Source: Ignavibacteria bacterium (lineage in GTDB: Bacteria > Bacteroidota > Ignavibacteria > Ignavibacteriales > Ignavibacteriaceae). From it: DNA of 6,735 bases. Of this stretch, positions 1-5,761 are shown piece after piece. The stretch is from the NCBI GenBank assembly GCA_029863735.1, contig JAOTUT010000085.1:1-6735 (forward strand), in the 5' to 3' direction. The position numbers and the translations under genes are program-made. The stretch's first letter is position 1, and the number at the start of each line of letters is the position of its first letter. The notes under the pieces were generated by a model. It was not told where the DNA came from. It worked only from the letters and a program-made list of their open reading frames with translations, and did no database searches.

Positions 1-1
1 A

Positions 2-148
2 AAGGTAAATGAGATAATAAACACAAATTTAGAAGCCGGATGGTATAACTACCGGTGGGATGCAAGTAATGTAGCAACCGGAATTTACATCTATGAATTA
101 AGAACCAATAAATTTATTTTAGTTAAGAAAATGATTTTGATGAAGTAA
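2..148 (+). CDS. 3' end of a T9SS type A sorting-domain protein (5' part outside window)
   Basis: An open frame enters from the left edge and ends at TAA 146-148, giving the last 48 residues of a protein. The visible part is the C-terminal half of a type IX secretion sorting domain: a stretch ending in WDASN, then GIYIYEL, then a lysine-rich tail ending KKMILMK. The PNPFNP half of the domain lies outside the window. By family knowledge, this domain directs export across the outer membrane and is usually cleaved as the protein is attached to the surface or released. The identity of the cargo portion cannot be seen. The tail is very close to the tail of the 766-residue protein encoded at 3461-5761, also at nucleotide level. 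No convincing terminator hairpin follows the stop. Confidence is high for a T9SS C-terminus, and nothing can be said about function. Confidence 0.9.
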   Translation, partial: KVNEIINTNLEAGWYNYRWDASNVATGIYIYELRTNKFILVKKMILMK

Positions 149-307
149 TAAAAATACGGCTATAAGATTGATAAACATTTTGGGGTAGTTCGAGGAATAT
201 TTGTTATTTTAAATATACTATTTCAACCAAATTTTTATTTAATGATATTAGAACTCTTCTAAATTTAATAACTATAATAATCAATATAATTAATAAGGAG
301 CGATGCA
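149..307. other. AT-rich intergenic leader
   Basis: This 159-nt spacer between two T9SS cargo genes is very AT-rich and has no ORF of note. TATAAT-like hexamers occur at 273-278 and 285-290, but neither has a recognisable -35 partner. In this base composition they cannot be called promoters with confidence. No strong terminator hairpin follows the upstream gene, so the upstream gene may read through into the next one. Confidence 0.5.
295..300 (+). promoter_or_regulatory. Ribosome binding site for the 665-residue surface protein gene
   Basis: AAGGAG lies 7 nt upstream of the ATG at 308. It favours that start over an out-of-frame ATG at 303-305, which is only 2 nt from the motif. Confidence 0.75.
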
Positions 308-2305
308 ATGAAATCACTTATTACATTCTTTGTTTTGGCAATTTCTTTTTCATTTGTAAATGCACAGGACCTAATGCGGAACGGGGGATTTGAAAATACC
401 GATCCTTTTGAATTTTGGAGTGCTAATGTATCCGTAACCGGTGCTTCTGTTGAACCGGTGAATACAGCAGCACATTCAGGACTTTGGAGTGTTGAAATAA
501 AATCTGGGACTACTCCTGTTGGAGGCTGGACTGAATTGATCCAGACACTACTTACTCCTTCGAATAATATAGATTACAAATTAACATTTTGGATTAAAGA
601 CTCTGTAACAACAAGTAATTTTTTGGGGGTTTATGGATTAACTGGCACTGGTGAAGTCGCCCTTGGTATTGATTCACTTAATAATAATGCATTAATTGAT
701 CCTGATAGCGGTAGAATAATAATTACACAAGATTTCTTTCAAAACTGGGGCAGGATAAATTATTTTTTCAATTCGGGGCAGAATTATACTGGTTACTTGC
801 TCAAATTTGAAGAAGCTACATCAGGAAACTCACAAACTGTATACTTAGATGACTTTGTAATGTTGCCTGTTCCAGGACAAGCAACTGTTCAGGTAACTTC
901 TCCAAACGGCGGTGAAGATTGGTTGGTTAGCAGCCAACAAAATATAACCTGGACAAGCTCCAATGTTACAAATGTAAAAATAGATTATTCGACAAACAAT
1001 GGTAGTCTTTGGTTAAATATTGTATCGTCAGTACCTGCAGCAAGTGGAAGTTATAGCTGGACAATCCCGAATACTCCATCAACAGAGTGTCTTGTACGTA
1101 TTAGCAATGCAAACCTTGCCTCAGTATTTGATGTTAGTGATAACGTTTTCACAATCTCTCCTGCAGTAATTGTTACCGCTCCAAATGGAGGTGAAGACTG
1201 GATGGTTAGTACTCAACAAAATATTACCTGGACCAGTCTGAATATCACAAATGTTAGCATTGAGTATTCTACAGATAATGGCAGCGCCTGGTTGGATGTT
1301 GTTGTATCAGTACCAGCTGCAAGCGGGAGTTATAGCTGGACAATACCAAACACACTATCATTACAATGTCTTGTTCGGATCAGTGATGCCAGTAATGCAT
1401 CGGTAAATGATGTTAGTGATAGCGCTTTTACAATTTCTAATTTAGTAACTGTTACCGCTCCAAATGGAGGTGAAAACTGGATAGGTGATGACCAGCACGA
1501 TATTACATGGACCAGTCAGAATATTACAAATGTCAGCATTGAGTATTCAACAGATAATGGCAGCGCCTGGTTGGGTGTTGTAGCATCGACACCTGCATCG
1601 GGTGGCAGTTATAACTGGACGGTACCAAACACACCATCAACACAGTGTTTGGTTCGTATCAGTGATGCCAGTAATGCATCTATCAATGATGTTAGTGATG
1701 CAACTTTTACAATAGCACCTGGCCCAATGATAACAGTAACTGCTCCAAATGGTGGAGAATTGTGGCTGGCTGGCACAGATCATAATATTACCTGGACCAG
1801 ACAGAGCGTTTCACAAGTTAAAATTGAATATTCAACAGACAATGGTAGTGTATGGATTGATGTGGTTGCAACAACACCGGCAGTATTTGGATTTTATAAT
1901 TGGACTATCCCTAATACACCTTCGACTCAATGCCTTGTACGTATCAGTGATGCAGGTAATGCCGCAGTAAATGACGTTAGTGATAATGCATTTACAATAG
2001 AGGAAGCTGTTTCAGTTGAAGATTTAAAATCTGGGATACCTGAAGAATATGCCTTATATCAAAATTATCCTAATCCGTTTAATCCGTCAACAAAGATAGA
2101 ATTTGCAATTCCAAGCCCGAGCCAGGTAACAATTGATGTATTTAATCAACTAGGTGAACAAATAGCTACGATTTTAAATTCAAATTTATCAGCAGGTTAT
2201 TATAAGGTTGAATTTGATGCAAGTAATCTTCCGAGTGGTTTGTATTTCTATAGAATATTATCTGGTAATTTCGTTGAAACCAGGAAGATGGTCCTCCTTC
2301 GTTAA
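308..2305 (+). CDS. Exported T9SS cargo protein: CBM4/9-like jelly roll plus four Kre9/KNH-like Ig-type repeats
   Basis: This 665-residue protein is probably a surface adhesin or polysaccharide-binding protein; no catalytic domain is visible. Residues 1-19 form a signal peptide with likely cleavage after VNA. Residues ~20-188 resemble a carbohydrate-binding jelly roll of the CBM4/9 type: NGGFEN opening, AHSG, a YKLTFWIKD strand, and a closing TVYLDDF strand. Residues ~194-564 are four tandem repeats of about 93 residues, each with PNGGExW, NITWT, YSTxNGSxW, SYxWTxPNT, CLVRIS, DVSD and a closing FTI. This pattern fits the Kre9/KNH (GPI-anchored Ser/Thr-rich type) Ig-like family. Residues ~577-665 are a T9SS type A sorting domain with NYPNPFNPSTKI, LGEQI, SGLYFYRI and the basic RKMVLLR tail. 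Each repeat holds exactly one cysteine, and the protein has no others. The start is set by AAGGAG 7 nt upstream. A strong terminator follows the gene. Domain names come from motif recognition, and the ligand is unknown. Confidence 0.95.
   Translation: MKSLITFFVLAISFSFVNAQDLMRNGGFENTDPFEFWSANVSVTGASVEPVNTAAHSGLWSVEIKSGTTPVGGWTELIQTLLTPSNNIDYKLTFWIKDSVTTSNFLGVYGLTGTGEVALGIDSLNNNALIDPDSGRIIITQDFFQNWGRINYFFNSGQNYTGYLLKFEEATSGNSQTVYLDDFVMLPVPGQATVQVTSPNGGEDWLVSSQQNITWTSSNVTNVKIDYSTNNGSLWLNIVSSVPAASGSYSWTIPNTPSTECLVRISNANLASVFDVSDNVFTISPAVIVTAPNGGEDWMVSTQQNITWTSLNITNVSIEYSTDNGSAWLDVVVSVPAASGSYSWTIPNTLSLQCLVRISDASNASVNDVSDSAFTISNLVTVTAPNGGENWIGDDQHDITWTSQNITNVSIEYSTDNGSAWLGVVASTPASGGSYNWTVPNTPSTQCLVRISDASNASINDVSDATFTIAPGPMITVTAPNGGELWLAGTDHNITWTRQSVSQVKIEYSTDNGSVWIDVVATTPAVFGFYNWTIPNTPSTQCLVRISDAGNAAVNDVSDNAFTIEEAVSVEDLKSGIPEEYALYQNYPNPFNPSTKIEFAIPSPSQVTIDVFNQLGEQIATILNSNLSAGYYKVEFDASNLPSGLYFYRILSGNFVETRKMVLLR
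887..1999 (+). repeat. Tandem array of four ~279-nt coding repeats (Ig-like modules)
   Basis: The four coding units are approximately 887-1156, 1166-1435, 1442-1714 and 1730-1999. The PNGGE motif recurs at protein residues 199, 292, 385 and 480, giving spacings of 93, 93 and 95 residues. Units 2 and 3 are the closest pair in DNA: they share long exact runs around their PNGGE, YSTDNGSAW and SDASNAS segments. Unit 1 and unit 4 are more diverged. This suggests a recent internal duplication, or gene conversion, of the middle units. Confidence 0.93.
2036..2302 (+). other. T9SS type A sorting domain of the 665-residue protein
   Basis: Residues ~577-665 carry the NYPNPFNPSTKI signature followed by alternating strand segments and a short basic C-terminal tail. 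By family knowledge this is the outer-membrane export and anchoring signal. Confidence 0.92.
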
Positions 2306-2361
2306 CACTGCGGCGGATAAATGTTTATGAAGTAATTTTTGAGCAATTTAGTAAATTACTA

Positions 2362-2392
2362 ATCCCCTCTGAAATGAGGGGATCTTTTTCTT
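2362..2392 (+). terminator. Intrinsic (rho-independent) terminator
   Basis: A perfect 8-bp stem, ATCCCCTC at 2362-2369 pairing with GAGGGGAT at 2376-2383, encloses a 6-nt loop (TGAAAT). It is followed by CTTTTTCTT. It starts 57 nt after the stop codon of the 665-residue protein gene and separates that gene from the downstream operon. Confidence 0.9.
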
Positions 2393-2819
2393 AAATAAGA
2401 ACTAGTTTAATAGATGAAATTATGATTCTAATAAGAATCAATTTACTATTTGATGTTGATTAGATTTAAGCATCGCAGTATGCAACTAAACAGATTAGGA
2501 TATATTATCCAATTTGTTGTGGTATTCGACCTTGTTAGTCAGTTTAGAGCTGTTAGCAATGTAAAAAATCCCTAGATCTCTTTCGGGGTAAGCAATACTC
2601 GCTGATCATTCGGAAGCCTTTTGTTATATAAGTAAGATATTAGAAAAGACAGATTAAGTCTGAGTCAATTGTAATTATTTTCAATTAGATAAAAACGATT
2701 TTCACTCTGGTAAACAATATCTAATGCAATGATAGTTCTGTGGGAATTGTCAAACTAATTTTTTTTATTTTGTATCTGTTCAAGCAGTTTAAGAATTTTT
2801 TATCAACAAAATTAGGCTG
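2393..2819. other. Non-coding intergenic region, presumed to carry the promoter of the downstream operon
   Basis: This stretch of about 430 nt has no credible ORF on either strand, because all frames are broken by stops. Inverted repeats are present: a 7-bp stem at 2423-2440 (TGATTCT/AGAATCA, 4-nt loop, no T-run) and a 5-bp stem at 2498-2510 (GGATA/TATCC). A locally GC-richer patch lies at about 2568-2625. A run of eight Ts at 2759-2766 leads into TTATTTTG (2765-2772), one mismatch from the Bacteroidota -7 box TAnnTTTG. The matching TTG lies at about 2747-2749, closer than the usual spacing. A promoter is expected here because a terminator lies upstream and a gene cluster begins downstream, but none can be assigned firmly. 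Confidence 0.5.
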
Positions 2820-3410
2820 ATGATGTTAAAATTTAGCTTTATTCTGATTATTTATATAATACTGTTTCACTTACCGAGCATGGCGCAATCAACTGATTCT
2901 TTAAATTCAAAAGAAGTCGCCACGAACTACGGATTAATATTTGAAAAAGAAGTTGAAAATAAATTACAAGACAGTTCATATACAGATGTTATCCAATTAT
3001 TAAATCTGGGTGATAAAGCTCAGGCTTTGCAATTTAGAATATTAGTAAATAAAGCACCTGATGATAACACTATAGTAATTTTCGAGGATATTCAGAAAGG
3101 ATCTGATTTGAATGATCCCAGCTGGCTTTTGGATTTTAATATAATTAAGGGTGAGATTGAAGAGAACGGGGCATCACTGGATGAAATTTATGTCGTACTT
3201 TATAATCAAAATCTGAATGGTGGATTATTACCCGCTGATTACTATAATCTATTCACCATAATCTACAGATTAGCTGCTGTACCAGTATTACAGAATGATA
3301 TTAAATCTTCAATTAGGATTTCCAACGCTGAGGCTAGTACTTCTAAAGGAGTGGCAATTGATATTACACCTTCCCGCGATGAATTTAAAATATATGTGAA
3401 AAAAAAGTAA
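2820..3410 (+). CDS. Exported protein of 196 residues, possible single cohesin-like domain, no T9SS signal
   Basis: I do not recognise a named family with certainty. Residues 1-22 form a signal peptide (hydrophobic core, likely cleavage after SMA), so the mature protein is periplasmic or secreted. The mature part looks beta-rich. Residues ~57-193 show an order of segments resembling a divergent cohesin fold: QALQFRILVN, then LDEIYVVLYN, then YYNLFTIIYRLA, then SSIRISNAEAS with GVAIDI, and a final DEFKIYV strand. This parallels the order of segments in the two cohesin-like domains of the next gene, but it is inference from pattern only. No PNPFNP sorting domain is present, unlike the next two genes. 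The chain ends in KKK, encoded by an A-tract, before TAA. ATG 2820 or ATG 2823 could be the start. AGG at 2814-2816 gives the better spacing to 2823. It is the first gene of a presumed operon, 50 nt before the next. Confidence 0.85.
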   Translation: MMLKFSFILIIYIILFHLPSMAQSTDSLNSKEVATNYGLIFEKEVENKLQDSSYTDVIQLLNLGDKAQALQFRILVNKAPDDNTIVIFEDIQKGSDLNDPSWLLDFNIIKGEIEENGASLDEIYVVLYNQNLNGGLLPADYYNLFTIIYRLAAVPVLQNDIKSSIRISNAEASTSKGVAIDITPSRDEFKIYVKKK

Positions 3411-3446
3411 ATTATTTTTTTCTGTTATGATAATAATAAATAAAAT

Positions 3447-3455
3447 AGAGAGAGA
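3447..3455 (+). promoter_or_regulatory. Purine-rich ribosome binding site supporting a TTG start
   Basis: AGAGAGAGA lies just upstream of the TTG at 3461. An in-frame stop (TAG 3446-3448) precedes it, and no ATG lies between that stop and the signal peptide. The only alternative upstream codon is an ATT at 3455. TTG 3461 gives a complete signal peptide, so it is the best start. Confidence 0.6.
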
Positions 3456-3460
3456 TTGTT

Positions 3461-5761
3461 TTGTTAGATAAAATAAAAATTTTTACAATCCTGAGCATCG
3501 TATTTTTATCTATAAATGTGAAAGCTCAGATTAATGAACTTTATATGCTTCCTGATTCCGGAAGATCAGGAAATCCGGTAAAGATTTCATTTACAATAAA
3601 TAATACAGACCAGTTTGTCGGATTTCAGTTTGATATTATACTTCCTTCAGTGATGACGTATGCCCAGGACTCGGTCTGGTTATTCAGAAAAACTGATCAC
3701 ATTATATTGGCAAATCTGGTTAATCAACAAACATTACGTATTCTTGCTTACTCACTTTCAAATCAACCATTCTTAGGGAACGACGGTGAAATTGTAAGAA
3801 TAATGTTCAATTTAAATGGAAGTGCTGGTACATACAATGTGGGATTGAACAATGTGGTTATTACTAATGCAATTGGAGTAAACATTCTTACCGGATATTA
3901 CCCGAGCTATGTCAAAATAACCGCACCGGATATTTCTGGAGAGACTAATATAGATTTTGGGGAGATATCAGTTCTTGATACTCTATTGTACAACTACCAA
4001 TTAAGTAATACAGGTGATGATACATTATTTGTAACTGATTTCTTTTCATCAGAAACATATTTCTGGAATGACACACCTCTTCCTCAAAATATTCCACCCG
4101 GTGAAAGTAAAACATTTGATCTAAAGTTCCATAATATAAATAAGGGTCAATATTCAGCGACTTACACCATAAGTAGTAATGATCCGGATGAAGATCCATT
4201 TTATATTGATGCTATGGCTACTTCCTTTGCTCCTAATTATATTCTTATACAAGATGCAGAAGCATATGTACGTGATACTGTTACTTTGAATATTGTCGTG
4301 AATAATTATGAGCAGTTTTTTGATTTTCAAATCGACTTTGATTTCCCTGATAGCCTTACTTATGTTTCTAGTAGCGCAGCTCTTACTAACCGGAAACAAG
4401 ATCATATATTATTTGAGAATCTTCTTACATCAAATAAAATTCGTCTTTTCACTTATTCGATAAATCATCTGCCATTTCTCGGAGATTCCGGAACAGTTGC
4501 AACAATGAATTTTGTGGTAGGGAATGACACGGGTACTTTTCCACTTGATCTGAGCGGGGGAATTTTAACAGACGCCAGTTCACAGAATATAATTAAAGGA
4601 ACTATTAACGGAGAAATATATGTGCAACCAAGACCTACGTTTCAATTGTCTGTAACAGTTGCTGATAGCTGGAATATGGTGTCTGTGCCGGGTGTAAATC
4701 CTGATGGTCAAGGAGTAGATATTTGGTGGCAAGGAAGAGATCCTGGTGCTGATGTATTCAAATACGTCAGTGGATATCAGATAGTAACAACTACAACTCC
4801 TGGAGAAGGTTACTGGATGAAAAATCTCGGAGCCAATACCTACAACACAGGAGATGAATGGCCAGTAGGTGGAATAGAGATCGTACCTCACAATTCAATC
4901 AATGTAGTTACAGGTTGGAATCTTTTTGGAGGATATGAGGATACGGTCCAAATTGTAGACCTTACAACATCACCTCCGGGTTTGATAACAGGAATGGTCT
5001 ATGGTTATTCAGGCGGATATAATATTGTAACTGATTTATTACCAGGCCATGGATACTGGATAAAACTTACAGGTTCTGGACAAATTAACTTTCCAACAGC
5101 ATTATCCAAAGGTAGCAGAAAAATTTTAGAATTCTTCATGGAAAACTGGGGGAAAATTATATTTACAGATGCTGAAGGAAGAATGTGTACGTTGTATGCA
5201 GTGAATGGACAGGTCAATCTTGACAAGTACGAACTACCGCCAATGCCACCTTCAGGAATGTTTGACATCAGGTTCAGCAGTGGAAGAATAGCAGAAGAGA
5301 TAAATAGTTCAATGCAGATGATAAATATGAATGGAGTAACATATCCATTGACAATAAGAGTAGAGAATAAGAACATGAGACTGATGGATGAAACTGGAAA
5401 TACATTGAATATCAATATGCAGTCAGGTGAAGAAGTAGTGATCAGTAATGCAAATATTAAGAAACTTCTAGTCTTAGGCGGAGAGTATATACCAACAGTA
5501 TTTGCATTGGAACAAAACTACCCAAATCCGTTTAATCCGAAAACGACTATTGAGTTCTCACTGCCGGAAGATGTCAGTAATGTTAAGCTATCTATTTACA
5601 ATACATTAGGGGAAAAAATTATAGAGTTGGTTAATTCGGAGATGCAGTCAGGCAAACATAGCTATAGTTGGGATGCAAGTAATAGTGCCTCTGGAATTTA
5701 CATATATGAATTAAGAACAGATAAATTTAATCTCGTTAAGAAAATGATTCTTCTTAAATGA
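3461..5761 (+). CDS. Large T9SS cargo protein with two cohesin-like domains flanking a Hydin-like domain
   Basis: This 766-residue protein is probably a surface scaffold; no catalytic domain is seen. Residues 1-22 are a signal peptide with cleavage near VKA. Residues ~25-153 and ~260-388 are two cohesin-like domains related to each other: both contain RKxDHI, an (R)-hydrophobic-(A/T)YS strand, PFLG, and a closing N-I-x-x-G segment. Residues ~158-255 between them resemble the ASPM/SPD-2/Hydin (choice-of-anchor D) fold, with LSNTGDDTLFV, IPPGES and ISSNDPDEDPF. Residues ~401-537 hold two copies of a module with W-N-(M/L), SGYQIV or GGYNIV, and GYWMK or GYWIK. Residues 592-605 carry LPPMPPSGMFDIRF, also found in the next protein. 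Residues ~676-766 are the T9SS type A sorting domain (NYPNPFNPKTTI to KKMILLK). The start is TTG. The stop overlaps the ATG of the next gene (ATGA), which points to translational coupling. Cohesins normally bind dockerins, but no partner is visible here. Confidence 0.93.
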   Translation: MLDKIKIFTILSIVFLSINVKAQINELYMLPDSGRSGNPVKISFTINNTDQFVGFQFDIILPSVMTYAQDSVWLFRKTDHIILANLVNQQTLRILAYSLSNQPFLGNDGEIVRIMFNLNGSAGTYNVGLNNVVITNAIGVNILTGYYPSYVKITAPDISGETNIDFGEISVLDTLLYNYQLSNTGDDTLFVTDFFSSETYFWNDTPLPQNIPPGESKTFDLKFHNINKGQYSATYTISSNDPDEDPFYIDAMATSFAPNYILIQDAEAYVRDTVTLNIVVNNYEQFFDFQIDFDFPDSLTYVSSSAALTNRKQDHILFENLLTSNKIRLFTYSINHLPFLGDSGTVATMNFVVGNDTGTFPLDLSGGILTDASSQNIIKGTINGEIYVQPRPTFQLSVTVADSWNMVSVPGVNPDGQGVDIWWQGRDPGADVFKYVSGYQIVTTTTPGEGYWMKNLGANTYNTGDEWPVGGIEIVPHNSINVVTGWNLFGGYEDTVQIVDLTTSPPGLITGMVYGYSGGYNIVTDLLPGHGYWIKLTGSGQINFPTALSKGSRKILEFFMENWGKIIFTDAEGRMCTLYAVNGQVNLDKYELPPMPPSGMFDIRFSSGRIAEEINSSMQMINMNGVTYPLTIRVENKNMRLMDETGNTLNINMQSGEEVVISNANIKKLLVLGGEYIPTVFALEQNYPNPFNPKTTIEFSLPEDVSNVKLSIYNTLGEKIIELVNSEMQSGKHSYSWDASNSASGIYIYELRTDKFNLVKKMILLK
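3533..3919 (+). other. Cohesin-like domain 1 of the 766-residue protein
   Basis: Residues ~25-153. Pattern: GNPVKISFTINN, then VGFQFDIILP, then TLRILAYS, a glycine-rich turn (FLGNDGE), an IMFNL strand, and NVVITNAIGVNILTG. This order matches the cohesin jelly roll by recognition only. Confidence 0.65.
4238..4624 (+). other. Cohesin-like domain 2 of the 766-residue protein
   Basis: Residues ~260-388. It follows the same order as domain 1: VTLNIVVNN, FDFQIDFDFPDSL, RKQDHILFENL, IRLFTYS, PFLGDSGTV, MNFVVG, ILTDASSQNIIKG and a closing GEIYV. It is clearly paralogous to domain 1 but diverged, so the duplication is old. Confidence 0.68.
5486..5758 (+). other. T9SS type A sorting domain of the 766-residue protein
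   Basis: Residues ~676-766, with NYPNPFNPKTTI, YNTLGEKI, WDASN, SGIYIYEL and KKMILLK. Its last third is strikingly close, also in DNA, to the partial gene at the left edge of the window. Confidence 0.93.

Noticed and set aside
1749..1970. Overlapping + strand ORF of 73 codons inside the repeat-protein gene
   Set aside because: It lies wholly within the fourth Ig-like repeat in another frame, has no ribosome binding site of note, and its product has no recognisable features.
2423..2440. TGATTCT/AGAATCA hairpin as a second terminator
   Set aside because: There is no T-run after it, the stem is AT-rich, and a much better terminator lies just upstream.
2568..2625. GC-richer patch as a transposon or gene remnant
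   Set aside because: Translations in the frames examined on both strands are interrupted and show no recognisable motif. There are no terminal inverted repeats or target-site duplications.
2747..2772. Bacteroidota-type -33/-7 promoter
   Set aside because: TTATTTTG has a mismatch to TAnnTTTG, and the upstream TTG is about 15 nt away instead of roughly 19. In an AT-rich background this is not enough to annotate.
3398..3430. A-tract ending in AAAAAAG as a programmed -1 frameshift site, or the A8/T7 pair as a terminator
   Set aside because: A -1 shift would add only seven residues before a stop, so it has no visible purpose. The stem would be A-T only and is too weak to call a terminator between genes 50 nt apart.
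4178..4210. Acidic NDPDEDPF segment as a dockerin or EF-hand calcium loop
   Set aside because: The spacing does not fit DxNxDGxxxxxD. It matches the closing strand pattern of ASPM/SPD-2/Hydin-like domains instead.
3945..5415. Several reverse-strand ORFs of 83-136 codons
   Set aside because: They are antisense shadows of the 766-residue protein gene, whose frame has clear domains. The antisense products look random.
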